Positions 13,008 through 25,319 of a stretch of 64,000 nt of DNA are shown piece after piece. The stretch lies in NCBI GenBank assembly GCA_949752745.1, contig OX457031.1:38475502-38539501 (forward strand). The letters run 5' to 3'. The notes under the pieces were generated by a model, which had not been told where the DNA came from, made no database searches, and saw only the letters and a program-made list of their open reading frames with translations. How positions within the stretch are numbered: the stretch's first letter is position 1; each line of letters begins with the position of its first letter. A program made the position numbers and the translations under genes. This DNA is from Protula sp. h YS-2021. Lineage: Eukaryota > Annelida > Polychaeta > Sabellida > Serpulidae.

Positions 13008-13889
13008 AGATCTTTGGCATATTTTTTTACCACTAACATAGGGTAAATACATATGATTTACTGTGTAAAGAATGGCACAATGTGCCGATATTTCCAGTAG
13101 AGATAAGTTCCTGCGTTTCTAGAAGTAAATTAACAGCTTTTTTCATTCAGAAACATATGTAACGGCACCTTCTTTGAGCATTGTATCCCTTTCCACGGTC
13201 ACTTTGTAGCATTTGGGATAACATTTGATTTTTTGTATTTGATTCTTGCAGCTCTTTCCGCATCTTTTCCAATTCAGTCTCGTATGCACCTCGCATCTTC
13301 ATGAGCTTTTCCTCCATTTTTTCAAGTATTTCGAAATAATGTGAGGTCCCCAAAGCACGAGCGGAAGCCACCCTCATTTCACGTACATTGCGGATGTAAT
13401 CAGCAAGCTGCAGTGAAAAACAACGATAGAATCTTTGGATTTTAAAGTGAAGATTTTCGCGTAAATAATTAAAGATGAAAAGACCAGATTAACATTTGAT
13501 TATGCTCTAATTATACCTAGGTTGCTGAAATACGTTCGCTCTGTAGTTGAGATCAAAATGTGACATCTTATCAACATTGTTGTATCTTGAAAAGTAGGTT
13601 GTCGTTTTCGTTATGCCTTAACGGCTTAATGTATAAGTACTAGAACCGCAAGCGAAATCTTCAACACGTGACAAACGCTACTCAAGTCTGCGTTTCTTCT
13701 AACACTCAACGCGCTTTTGAAATTATACATCCAGGATTCTACGTCATTGTGGAAGAAGCCGCATGCCGTGGGCAATGACTGTGTGTGGAACATCTAAAGC
13801 TTTACCTGGCTGTTGAGGTTTGTGAGCTCGTCTTTACTTCCGTAAGTCTCCGAGGTGACTGGATCAGACAGCTGTTTGTAAGACGCCAT
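5055..13889 (-). CDS. Intermediate filament protein, nine coding exons
   Basis: Spliced gene. Coding exons read leftward: 13889-13806, 13407-13169, 10880-10692, 8491-8398, 8190-8052, 7792-7617, 6854-6744, 6425-6316, 5433-5055. Every junction has GT/AG borders and matching phase; the sum is 1521 nt, giving 506 residues plus stop. The protein starts [11 protein letters not shown]. Residues 19-34 ([17 protein letters not shown]) match the helix-initiation motif of coil 1A. The rod is heptad-rich coiled coil and ends near residue 380 with [16 protein letters not shown], the helix-termination motif (consensus EIATYRKLLEGEE). The rod of about 360 residues is the long lamin/protostome type rather than the ~310 of vertebrate cytoplasmic filaments. 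The 126-residue tail is Pro/Arg/Tyr-rich and shows no lamin-tail Ig fold. Probable role: homo- or heteropolymeric cytoplasmic filament. The exact subfamily is unknown; a non-coding 5' exon or alternative tail cannot be excluded. Confidence 0.88.
9355..9412. repeat. (TAA)n microsatellite
   Basis: About nineteen consecutive AAT/TAA units. Confidence 0.95.
9430..9840. repeat. Tandem pair of a ~215-bp dispersed repeat
   Basis: Both units contain TTTCGACCTCAAT, GGCTAAATAAATG and the stretch ending TTCGGAGGAGTTGTGCATAC. The second is followed by a polypyrimidine-type CGGACAGACGG simple repeat. This is typical tail structure of interspersed repeats in invertebrate genomes; no coding. Confidence 0.7.
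9958..10031. repeat. (CA)n microsatellite
   Basis: Uninterrupted CA dinucleotides except for one GA near position 10009. Confidence 0.95.
11016..12819. mobile_element. Composite TIR element flanked by (TA)n
   Basis: Termini are TGTTACAGGGTATC and, on the other strand at 12819, the same sequence. The inverted repeats run about 200 bp (11016-11215 and 12612-12819). Each end is itself a nested palindrome: CAGGGTATCTTTAATT, blocks of GTAAGTATACTTACAC, then AATTAAAGATACCCTG. The ends could therefore be two copies of a ~150-bp foldback MITE bracketing other DNA. The flanks are TATA on both sides, within TA microsatellites. The interior carries a dispersed repeat (11946-12598) shared with 29906-30668. 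No transposase frame. The element sits in an intron of the filament gene. Confidence 0.75.
11946..12598. repeat. Dispersed repeat, copy 1
   Basis: This stretch, from the CATGTCCAAGGACATG palindrome to the ACCCAGTCCGACAAAGTCGG palindrome, recurs in reverse orientation at 29906-30668 with the same internal order of landmarks. It has short palindromic ends and no open frame. Family not recognised. Confidence 0.75.
12820..13001. repeat. (TA)n microsatellite, two long tracts
   Basis: Long AT dinucleotide runs at 12819-12913 and 12946-13001, separated by a short TATACATATATGTACACACAC stretch; a shorter tract lies at 10992-11015. Reading frames encoding Tyr-Ile repeats here are artefacts of the repeat. 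Confidence 0.95.
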
Positions 13890-14800
13890 TACTGTTGTCA
13901 AAGAGGGGAAAATTTAACGCAGATGCCCACTTATTTCTAGGCTTCTACTGTTCCCGATTTAAAGCAATTTGGAGGTTTTAAACAGAAAAAAAATACTTGA
14001 TAATTGAAAAGCTTGAACGTAATTGTTAAGTTTTACAGTGACACTTGAAGTGAATACTTGAGTACAGTAAACAATTGTAAAAACGCACGGTCAAAGCTGA
14101 CTTACTTGAATAAACGTGCTTTTATCCCTTAATATCGTTACAGAACACTTCCTGTATATGCTTATGTCGGTCTTCTCGTCAAGGTAATGTTTATGACGAT
14201 GTGTCAAGCAAACACATTTCGTGAACCTGCTTTAGCTCAATGGGACAAGACAAACAAACTGTAATTATTTTTGACCAAGATATTTATTTACATGGAGCCG
14301 TGAAAGCATGTCCTTCATCATATGTGTTTATGCGACCTGAGAATTATAGGTATCAACACAAACCATTTGTCTAAAGGAAAAAAAAGAAGAAAGTCTTCAG
14401 AAAACTGTCAGTAACAACAATTTAAGTCAAAACTGGCCCAATGATTCGCAGATCTGTCGATAGTAAACTGAACTTATAATCTGTCTTTCAGCGCTGTTCA
14501 GTTTTTGCTATTCAGTTTTTGCTCTCACGCATATGCACTGAGTGTTGCGTGGCCTGCTCAGATATTTAACGCTCACTTGAGCAGAATATTAAATACTGCT
14601 GAACCACACTGGATCAATTCAGTAAGTCTGTCAATTCCTATTACTCTTCATTTAGCTTGGTGTTATGTACGGGTAATTTCAGGCTGTAAACCGAGGTGGA
14701 GTATCCCTTGCTAGACTGTCTCATCGGACTGTAAAATATCATGTGTTCGCCCATCATACATGACTCTGCATTAATTATGTGTTAACCATATTTGTTACAG
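13890..14800. other. 5' flank of the filament gene
   Basis: Probable promoter and 5' UTR region of the minus-strand filament gene, but I see no clear TATA box or other diagnostic element. Confidence 0.35.
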
Positions 14801-15310
14801 GGTGGAATTTAAGTAATGGTCACCACGCATTCAACATATGGGAAAACATTTGTTAACTCTGTTTGGTGGAGCACATATTAACCACATGCGTAAAGGTGTT
14901 TCAGCATACATGTCTCATATTCTAGCACGTTTTGAAATGTAGTGACCATGTGGCTACTATAAGGGGAACATATGTTTACCATGTGTGGTAACACACGCTA
15001 TCCCATATATAGTAATTGTTTAATTCCACAGACAAATGTTTCTGTACGGTGAATGTGTGTTGACCATTTATCGTTAATACATTTTTACCAGTCAATACCA
15101 TGTTTACCTCACAATCATCGTGTGTTCAGTGTCAACACATGTTAACTATGCGATTACCATATGACAGCCATTTGGTCTAGCTGGTGATCAACATATGTTT
15201 TACCCTTTACTCGCTAACAGATGTTAACCTTAACAAATAAACATATGTTTAACATATTGGAACCACATGATTATTGTATGTGATAATTTACCATATAAAA
15301 ACATGTTACC
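14800..15310. repeat. CATATG/GTTAAC-rich degenerate repeat block (left)
   Basis: Short, diverged repeats built on CATATG, ACATATGTTAAC and AACCATATG recur every 20-50 bp in both orientations. A similar block is at 17340-18010. The pair could be subterminal repeats of one large, old element, but I cannot define its termini. Confidence 0.45.
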
Positions 15311-15884
15311 TTAGTTTAGATCTAGTTTGACTTGGTTGTCAAATTATGTTAGTTAAATTGAAGCTATTTTGATCATATGGGTAACGCGTGTTAATGATAT
15401 ATTCAGACTTCGCCATATTGTAAAAGAATGAGGTATATGAGGTATATGACCATATATGGTTTCGCGAAGATCCAGATGCATGGCACATTACGATCAATGA
15501 ATGTTGGTCTGAAAGGAACGAATAAAAAAGTCTCACTTATAGTCCTGTGCACTCGATGCTGTTTCTAGGACTTGGCAGGGTGCGTTATGTTCCTTAGCTG
15601 GCGATAAAAACAGGAGTTTCAGCTCATAATAATTCACGAAAACACTGGATTCACTGATTATTTACACTTGGTGATTTTTAATCCCCATAGTTTATTGAAT
15701 TCGTACGATTCGGTAAGGTGTTTCCGTATGTTTCCTTTTTTCTGCCATAATCTTGTCACGCGAACTCTTCTAGGACGGTTAGGGCTAGGAAGACCATATC
15801 TAGCAGATACAAGCACATACAAGGCTATGCTATGCAATAATGTTACATATGACGTTACATTAATGTTAATGACGTTATTATGAT

Positions 15885-16600
15885 TTAAACATTTTGACTT
15901 TTCATCAACTTTTCGTTGAATATGAAAGTCTACATGGAAAGATCCACGTATAACAAAACTTAGGAGTGGGGATGGCTCTTCTGCAGTTGCCTAAATTTCT
16001 TTGCGATGTCAATTTTTCTGCCTTTCCACAATTCTTCGATTATTAGTCAACGCTGTATCAAAGACGTTAAAAACGCGTTGGAAAAAGTCGGGTTTTCGAA
16101 AATGAAGAGGAACGCCACATCTGAAGAGCGTTTTATCCAACGGGTGTTAAAGACGTTGAGTAGACGTTGATCTATGGCCGCTATAGATCACACCAAATTA
16201 TAACCACATTTAATGTTGCGAATGTTTTTTTTTCTTGTAGTCTTGGGCGAGCAAACATAGCATCTAGACATCTTTGCTTATCCAACTTCATTATGTGAAA
16301 TTTTTATAAATTAAACATTTTGACGTTTCATCAACATGAGATTTTCGTTGAATGTGGAAGTCTGCATGGCAAAAATTCGACTATATCGAAAAATTGATAG
16401 AGTGGAGAAGAGTTCTTTTTTCTGCATTGACCTAAATTCTTTGCATCAAAGACATCAGTTAAGTGCAAGAAAAGCTGGCTTATCCAACGTCTATTCAACG
16501 TTGTGTCACAGGCGTGGATCTATGGTCGCTGCCAATCGAAACCACTTTACAATCAGATTTAATATTGCGATTGAGTCCGCAGGCACTTTACACTCGTGGA
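15885..16600. repeat. Direct repeat, two diverged copies
   Basis: TTAAACATTTTGAC(t/g)TTTCATCAAC at about 15885 recurs at about 16312, followed in both copies by TTTTCGTTGAAT, a CATGG block and a TTATCCAACG block with ACGTTG motifs. No coding. Related ACGTTG-rich sequence is found at 49990-50240. Confidence 0.6.
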
Positions 16601-17339
16601 CTTTACCCTAGCGGACTTTACCTGCGGCAGGACTTTACCCACGGATGAAATAAATGAAACGAAAACAGTATTTGGCCTTGTCACTGACGCAGCCTGAATT
16701 ATATGGATAGATCATGGGGCTTAGTACTTTGTATGGGATTCGAGCACGCGTGGAAAGCCTTGAACGAACTGCGCACTTAAAAAATTCAAAACAGATAAAT
16801 ATGATAAAGAACATAGAGTATAAGGCATCAATATGAGTAAATATTGACAGTTGATATAACATATATATATATTGCTTCTGACTTAGATGTCTTTACCCTG
16901 CCATCTTTTGGGTTAGGAAAGAGAAAGCCAAGTAAAGTGGCCTTAGTATGGTCACAACTACATACAGCGGTAAATCACTAAAAGCACAAGTTATACCTTT
17001 AATTTTCTCCATCAAAAGAGTCGTTGCTTTTCATAGACTTCATAATATATCAAAATCATTTTTAAAAAGCGCTACCTATGAATTGCAATTATTTATCTGC
17101 TAATCATTACGCTATTAACTTTTCGAACTTTTGAAATTTTGAAATTTTTAAAATTTCAAAAACAAGAAATAAAAGAGCGAGAATGCACACCTTAGTAACA
17201 CCTTAGTAACATTCGTGCATTCGAGTATCCGACGTAGTGACACACTTAATCAAGCCAAAGACGCGCTAGTCACATGACGATCGATTTGGTGGCGCACGTG
17301 AATGAATCAATCCAATGAACTGAACATCTCAAATAAGAT

Positions 17340-18010
17340 GTTAACCATATGACGAAACATACTTTTGACACGTGTTAACCAAATTTTAACCATATGCTAA
17401 TCATATTAGCATGCATCGTTAATATATATAGTTATAGCTCATAAAAAGTATTGGCTCATAAGAAGTAATGGGAAATAGGGATTCTGGACCAGTCTAGTAG
17501 TCCAGAAGCCCCAAGAGGATTCTGGACTAGCTTTCTGGACCATTCTAGTGGTCCAAAAGCCCTTTGGGAGGTTCTGAACCAGTCTAGTGGTCCAGAAGCC
17601 CGATGAGGATTCTGGACCAGTTTTCTGGACCAGTCTAGTGGTCCAGAAGCCCCATTGGGATTCTGGACCAGTCTAGTGGTCCAGAAGCCCCATGGGGATT
17701 CTGGACCAGACTAGTGTTCCAGAAGCCCCATGAGGTTTCTGAACCAGAGGAACCTTCTGGTATACTAGTCTGGTCCGGAATCCCCATAGAGCTTCTGGAC
17801 CACTAGACTGGTCCAGAAACTGGTCCAGAACCCCCATTTCCCTAATACTCTCATATCATGTAATTTTAGTATTTTTCTGATAGATAACATATATGGTTAA
17901 CACATGTATAGTTATGAGATGAACATATATGAACTACGTGTATAACATATGTTAATCATTAGTGACCATATGACAAACATATACTTTACCATATGGTGTG
18001 TACATATATT
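17340..18010. repeat. CATATG/GTTAAC-rich degenerate repeat block (right), interrupted by a minisatellite
   Basis: Same short motifs as at 14800-15310 (AACCATATG, CACGTGTTAACC, ACATATGGTTAACACATG). The minisatellite at 17468-17845 lies inside it. Confidence 0.4.
17468..17845. repeat. Minisatellite with a ~40-bp unit
   Basis: Six to seven copies of a unit GATTCTGGACCAGTCTAGTG + GTCCAGAAGCCCCATGG. The last part turns into inverted-orientation units (CTTCTGGACCACTAGACTGG), so the array ends in a hairpin-like arrangement. Confidence 0.85.
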
Positions 18011-20780
18011 TGGCAAAGATAACTAATGAACGTCCAATGAGGGAGAACTGTAATAGAAAACAGATACTTTGAATTCTTGTTGGTACCGTGTTTGACGTTG
18101 GGTGGGGATTTTCAGTTTCATTTCCTGACACTTCTACATAATGGGGACTGGTGGAGGGGGGGGGGGGGTGTCTCAGGTTTTGTTCTACGGGTTTGTAGGA
18201 TCAACACAACCCTCTGATGCCACATCTTCTCAGTAATACAAATTCAGGGTTTTTTCTTTCTTTTTTTTTTTGTCTGCTTTTTTTTTTTTTTTTTTTGGTA
18301 TTTTTGGGTTTTTCGAAAAAAATTGTATTTTATTACTTATGCTCAGATGCATCCAATGGAGTGTTAAAAAAAAGCGTTTCAAGCATGGTTTGTTCAGAAA
18401 CCACTAAAGTGTGTAGAACTCACCAACTGCAACTACCGGTGCGACACCACCTTACCCGTGACCGAAATGGAAAGGCTGGATAAGCTACCTCTGTGAGATT
18501 ATTTTAAGGGAGGACGTAGAAGTTGGGAGGGAGAGATGGCTTAGTGGATTGTTTCAGGGCCCTCCCAATAGGAATAATGGGGACAAAATGTATAGTGACC
18601 ACCCCCTTCCCGTTAAAAAGTAAAAAAAGGCCAACATCAAACCCATTTCTGATGCCTATACTCCCTCATAAAGTTTTTAAAAAATGTATAAAAAATGTAT
18701 GATAATTTATAGTCAAAATATACGCCCAAAAATAAACAAATCATCAACAACGTATACGTGTGTAATGCTTTTTAAGAAATAAGACACATGAATATTGTCA
18801 TCTTAATTCTTAGGACTCTATGAACCTTCCTTGGACTCAAGGGAGCTATTTTGAGAAGGCTTACTTAGATTTAAGCCAAAAATCTTTCTAGACCACACAT
18901 GGGCCAAAATTAAGTAGTTCGTGTCAGAAATGAGACAGCTATCTTCGATCTGAAATCACTTACTTAAGACCAAGACAAATTCTTTAAGATTTCGAGAATA
19001 CGGGTCCTGAACTAAGTAATGAACTGACGGGAACTCTATCAGTGCTCCCGTTAATATTGTGCTGGTGTAACTGAGGACGAACTGGTTTTTTCTTTCACAA
19101 GAAAACAAACAATGAGATAGTTTTGACTTGTCACTCCAAATTTTATGCTAATAATTTGCTAACAAAATAAACAATAGTTTATAAATAGTCCTAATCAATA
19201 AATTATGACAGAGTTAAAACATGCTCAAAGAAATTCTGAGAACATCTGATTACCGAGTACAGTGTTCTGAATCTTCAAACTGACTTAAAAAGGCAGGTTC
19301 TAGACAAAAAGGATGTTTTCTCTGCTGCGAATCCATATTTTACGAATCCACGCTAAATATAACAACCGAGTACTCAAAATAAAGACGACAAATACATAAT
19401 ACAACACACCACAATTTTATAAAATGCATGATACGACTAAATTCACAGACTGCTTATTATGTGCCACAGTTATTCTATAATTGTTCTATACAGTAAAGCA
19501 CAATAGAAAAGTTATAGCTTCGACCAAAAAAGCTCGAATGGAAGCTTGAAACTGAATTGCAGTACTCAAGGAGAGAGCGTGGATTCGTGAGTGAAGAAAC
19601 AAACTAAAGCCAATAAGAAAAGCCTTAACCACGTTTCTGCTAAATAATAATCATTGTTACATGACTCTGGTAAATGATGTAATCTAATTGGCCCGTTTCG
19701 AAGTCAATAATTTTTCAAAGTTCACCGGAACTCAAAGGACGATAGATATTGATGATATTTGTGGTCAAAATCCCTGGTAAGTCGTGTAACAAAGTACGAC
19801 GTATTTTGAGTCATCATGAAGAGGGTATCGATCAGTAGCGAGAATGTTGACCTAAAGGTAAATGCTTTCTTATTGGTCAAGAATACTTCATTTTAACTCA
19901 AAATAAGTAAATATCTGCTAATTGCAATTATCTTAAATTACGAGCTTTATCCTTGTAAATTTAAAATAATTGCAAACATCAAACTGGCATAGAAATCTAA
20001 TGACAGCAAAAACTTTAGGAAAGGCCTGAAGGGTGACTGTAAATGAACTGTATAATATTTCGGTGGTATTTTGAAATCCTACAGACCTTTGCGATGGTTC
20101 ATCAGGCGAAATGAATTTTCAAATAATATTGAAGACAATGGGTTTAAAGAAAAACCTGGTCTTATCTTTGGAACGTACTTATTGATAGTAATTTGATCTC
20201 CAAACAGTGAACTGAGGCAATTTTCCACTTTTGTGGAAAGTGTCACTGTTTATTTATGCGTTAAAGCTTCATGCTGTATTTATTGTTGTTATATCCAGTG
20301 CTCGATTTCTTTGGAAAGAATCTTGTTGCGTAATTTTGGCGTGCCTGGATATGTTTGACACTGAATCACTTTCCAGCTGTTGTGGGACGCAGTCAACATA
20401 CTTGTTTGTTATAAATCGACGTTAGCTTGTCGACCTTATTTAACCACATTGTGACTTACGGTATGTCTCAGAAAACATGATTTACAGACAGACAGCAGAC
20501 GACAGATAGTGCTTCAAATATGGAGAATTCACCTGTGAGACTAGATCAATTTTATTATCAAGGCCACATAATTCTAATAAAAATATAAAAAAAAGTAGAA
20601 ATTTAATGGGCATATGATACGTCTCTACTTAGGCTACATATATATGCAACATTTGTTTAAATTCTAAGAAAAGGTAGAAAAAGTGTGATAAGGCTAAAGC
20701 AATAGGTCTGCGTTATAGAGTACATGCAAATTTTAAATGGGCATTTTATTTAAATCATCTGTTCAAAACGACAAGCTTTG
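18011..20780. other. Intergenic, nothing recognised
   Basis: Contains poly-G and poly-T tracts (18150-18170, 18260-18295) and otherwise unremarkable AT-rich DNA. No supported gene. Confidence 0.4.
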
Positions 20781-21111
20781 TGCATATAAAAATGACGTCA
20801 CTGCATGGAGCTCATACAGAGTGAGTTAAATGTTCCCGCAAGTCGCAACATCAAGTGTGAGAACAAAAACTGCCAGTATAAATCTCTAATAAATTAAAAA
20901 AAACAGCTCAGTTTCGCATCATCAGAGTCGGGCAGTTCCCGCGGTGAAAAAAAGTGATATAGAGAGAGGCTCCATGCATTATTACAAGTCAGTGATTTTA
21001 TAAAGTGTGAATATTTGCTATTCTAAGAATTTTGGTACTTGTGTGTTGCTTGTATATGAATATGGTATCAAGCAAAGCTGTGACAGCCTTTACATAACTA
21101 AAACAGCCACA

Positions 21112-21178
21112 TACTGATAATCCCCCACTGCACACACTGATAATCCCCCAGTGCACACACTGATAATCCCCCAACAGG
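21112..21178. repeat. Three-copy ~21-bp tandem repeat
   Basis: Three consecutive CACTGATAATCCCCCA-type units with minor changes. Confidence 0.9.
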
Positions 21179-21432
21179 TTGAGGCAAGAGTGCACTTGTT
21201 ACATAGGATAACTTATATAAAGCATAAAACATACTTAACCTGTGTTGCCTTCGAGATGTTTCCATGTCGGAATGATTTAACGCGTAATTTAAACTGATAC
21301 CATGCAACTGTCTATTGTTTTCATTATCCCCTCGTGTTTTGATAGATCTGCAGTGTTATAAACACCATCCAACAACTTAAGTGTCAAGAAAAAAGCCTTT
21401 TTTGTAAACTAAAGCAAGACTTTTTGCTTAAA

Positions 21433-21527
21433 ATGGAGTTTCTAAGGAGAGATATATTTTATGATGTGAAACAAAGCGGCATATCTTTTTTTCTGATGCT
21501 TTTTTTCGTGTTTGTGAATTTAACTGT
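21433..21527 (+). CDS. Possible short first exon (weak)
   Basis: An ATG at 21433 opens a 31-residue frame beginning MEFLRRDIFYDVK, with a strongly hydrophobic stretch (FFLMLFFVFVNLT) that could be a signal anchor. It ends at a consensus 5' splice site (GT|GTAAGT at 21528). About 640 bp upstream, ATATAAAAATGACGTCAC (near 20787) looks like a TATA box next to a CRE. No downstream exon was identified, so this may be chance. The product is not recognised. Confidence 0.2.
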
Positions 21528-22009
21528 GTAAGTCGTTGTGTTGTTTCTTCGTCTTAAGCAATAGATCCGTGATGTAAAACAAAACATACTGGAGCAGATC
21601 AACCTCTTGTGTAAACATGTCTATAAACTAGAGTTGGGCGTCTTTTTTATTTTGATGGAGACAACACTCAGCTAAAATTGTTCATGGACAATTCCCAGGT
21701 CTTGAATACTGATATCATGATTTGTGATATGTAATACTGACAGTTAATTAACATAATACAAAAATGGTTTATCACCAGTTTTCGTAATGTCGAGGTAGGT
21801 ACTAATGTGCCCTACCTTAACCGAAATTTCAAGAGAGTAAAGCATTTTTCGTGGCTTCAATTACGATTTTAATCAGAAATTGATTTTTCGCAAATATTTC
21901 TGACAACTTTTGGCGAATCACTCCAAAAAGCCTTAATTGTACCCACTACCTTTGCTCAAATATTTACTTCGTGAAAGCTAACGTTGTTTTATCTTCACCT
22001 TTAGACATG

Positions 22010-24830
22010 TTTTTTTGGGGGGCGTAGCAGAATAACTTTGAAGATCTTTCAGGATAAAAGTATAAGTATACTTTTAAGTATACAGTCGTTTGTTTTGGTA
22101 CAGGAAAGAACACCGTTTTGTTTACTCAGAAGACCAACACTAATTCCGGTGCTAAGTATTTTTGAATTCGAAATGCGTCGATTATCCCGCACTAATGGGA
22201 AAGAATTGGAAGAATTTGACACTGACGGAGGCATGGCTGTCTTCTGAGCAACTCTTCCGCGCTCCATCCGAGAGTGAGTCAGTGACAGTACAAAGTTTGA
22301 GCTCGAACAACCAGACCCAGAATTTTCTAAGTGAAGAGAAACCCAGTATTCCGTTACTACACCAGTTAGAGGTGTCACACCCTACTGCACCTAGCCCCAG
22401 CGCACTACTCACTCAGTTCCCTTGCATGATCAGAGTTGGCCACAGGAGATGCGGCAATGAGAGCCATGCAGGAACAGATACAGGCAAAAATGGCTCCGTT
22501 TCAAGCCTTGATAAAGCAAAGGCAAACGACCTGGAGTGATATTCTGCTCTGTCCTTATATTTAAGGACGTCCTTATTCTTGAGATTAGATGGTTCATCCT
22601 TAATTTTTATCCATATTTTTAAAAGACTTTGTTAAGTTATAAGATAGAACAGAATAGCTTTTATATCCTTGTTTTTAAAAATAAGGACAGAGCAGAATAC
22701 CACTCCTGGCTATAGCTAGCGTCACGAGCAGCATCTCAACTGAGGGAATGGCCAGCTAGTGAGGACGTGTCATTAGGCCTTCTTCTGTCGGGATTGGTGT
22801 CTGCCTTGCAGCTTAAAGATACTGTCAGTCTCGTACACCCTTTTAACTACTCGCTAAGAACAGAGGCAGGGCTATTTATTCTGACGGGGCTGGCCAGGAG
22901 GATTTTGAAGACGAAGGTGAACACTCTTACTCATGCTCAGCCAGAAAAAGTCAGGCTCCGAATAGAAGCAGAAGGTCCCAGGACAGGGAATTGGCTAGTA
23001 TTTACGCGACCCATTCGCCTGATGGATGAGATTAGGTCTCATGAGAAAGGGCAAAGGGCAAAGTCACCCCGCACCCTCTCCATAAAGGAGAGAGCAGCCA
23101 CCCGCCAGTCGTGGGATCTGCCCTAGTGTTGCCGAAATGCATTCCATTCAGGGGTATTGCGAAAGAAATTACGTGGCTGATAGGGATTGAGACAGGGATA
23201 CCCTTGGCAGAAAAAGAAGAGCCCCCTGTCAGGCGTAAATCGCGGTGCGAGGATCCAGAAAAGCAAACATTCTAAGCTTTAGTGACCAGTCAAGTGACTC
23301 CGACAGAGATATCCTCCCCCATCCAAGAAGGGCAATCGGGCAATGTGCCCAACCATCTCTTCTCATCAAAAAGTTCCAAACCAATTAGCATCCTATTACA
23401 GCTAAGTCGCCAAGCACTATCAGGCTCTCCATGAGATGATCTAAGGGTTATATGCCCTGCAGGAAATGCCATAATCCGAAAATGACTTTTTCAGTCAAAT
23501 ATTTCCAGTCCCCAAAATAACAAGAGGTTAGAAAACGGTAATAGATGGTAATATGGTAAAGATTTATCATATTTGAACCAGTTCTTAAAGCCCGCCAATT
23601 TCGAAATAGATTCAACCAACGTGATAAAAGAAACGCTACAGCAGTTCATTTTTGGGATTGCGACAGACTTATTAGACGCTTACCTGCGCATCCAGCAAGT
23701 CTCAAAATACCTGTGTTTTCTGGTCATCCTAACAACACCCCGCATGTTTCACAAAAGTCATGAGCGTTAAAACCATTAGCCAGACTTGAGTATTTTCCTC
23801 TTTCAGTATCTAAATGTCTGTTTTCTGGCTCATATGGAGCAGACTGCTGCAGGAATTCAAACCTTTCTCCTGGTAAAACAAACTTTGAGGGCAGGATTTC
23901 TGATGAATTTGGCAAAATCAAAACTTGTGCAGAAGAAAGATGATGTAGAATCATCAAGGTAATTCGATCTATCTCCCACAACCTCTCAATGAAGCTTGCT
24001 GACTCTCTACTGCGCTTGTTAGCAACAGAGAAAAGACGATTCTATTGGGCAAGCTCCATTACACACAGTTTCAAAGAATAAGTGGCTCTGGGCAGTAGAC
24101 AAAGCTAACTGGTAACCATCTCCCAACAAGCAATCCATCGAAGATCTAAAAAGGTGGGTGACCCTTGAATGTTTGGCAGAGGGCAAAGACCATTAACTAC
24201 CTAATATTTAATAACTATCCTGGCTTTTAAACATATTTCCCTTCCAAAATATACCTGGACAAGTAATGTATGAACAACTGGTGAGAATGATTTTTTTTCA
24301 AACAAATTATCAGCCGTGTTGAAATCATCTTTTCTCAAGAAATACTCCTCCTGCCATTTCTTGCGGTGAAATAGTTCTTATTTCTGATAAATCTTGATTT
24401 TCCACGTCAAATCAAATTAGAATTTTCTCAGGACTTTTTAAAGCAGTATTTGTGATTAATTATAAGATATCTTATCTAATTAAATGCGTCTCAATAATTA
24501 ATATATACCAATGGATATCTTTAAACATTGCTTATAGCATTAAATTTATCACGAAAACTCTATTCTAGGTATAGCCATTTTAAATTGTTAAATCAGAATT
24601 TCTAGCCAATATTTACTTATAAAGTGATTTTATTAGATATTTTATTAATTTCAGAGATATATCTCAAGATGTGCCGAGTTCTGGAGAGATATCTTAATCA
24701 ATTGCCAGCATCTTATTTTAAACGACTTTTAAAAAGGATAACAGAGATATCCCAGAGTAAAATAAAAATATGTCTAATACATTCAGAAATGTCGCGAGTT
24801 GACATCAGATATTTTAATAAGTGATATCTG
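22010..24830. other. Decayed transposon-like sequence
   Basis: This region has higher GC than its surroundings and several broken frames with protein-like composition (for example 22162-22539 and 22767-23126 on the plus strand), disrupted by stops and by the small MITE at 22530-22709. A Gln/Met-rich stretch ending at the MITE looks like a coiled-coil or gag fragment. I could not assign a family; the tyrosine-recombinase relic lies 500-1000 bp further right. Confidence 0.35.
22530..22709. mobile_element. Small palindromic MITE, 180 bp
   Basis: The left end CCTGGAGTGATATTCTGCTC, continuing GTCCTTAT, and the reverse complement of the right end (CCAGGAGTGGTATTCTGCTC, GTCCTTAT) match in 27 of 29 positions. 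The interior is AT-rich and non-coding. It interrupts a protein-like frame, so it inserted after that sequence arose. Confidence 0.75.
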
Positions 24831-25319
24831 CAATTATTTAGAGACTGTTGGCATAATCAATTAATGATAGAGCAGCCGCGACTGTATCGGTAATAACATC
24901 ACTGATTAAAAAATTAAAGCCATTGAACATGAAGAGCCTAGAGCCTGGAAAAAGTCTGACCGGCATCTGCTGCCTTTTGTAGAGGGCATACCCCTCCTCT
25001 CGATCGACACACATACCGCCCCCTCCCCATTTGCAGGAATTCAAAAATGGCACTATTAAACATTCAAGGCGGTGAAAGAAAACACAGCGCATAGGGACTT
25101 CGTCTCTAGCCTCAATAAAACACATTGTTTTATATTTAAATTTGGGTAATATTTTTTTCGTGTTGAAAATAAATTATTGTTAATTGACGAAACAATAACA
25201 ATATTTTTTTCAATAATACGCATTACAATCTTGCAATTTGCCCAATGTATCACCCAGGGAGAGTAGGGGTAGGGAGAGCATTTTTATTTTTGCACTTTTG
25301 ATCTCAACATCTGGGAGCA

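Noticed and set aside
12770..13052. Open frames encoding Tyr-Ile repeats
   Set aside because: They are the translation of a (TA)n microsatellite.
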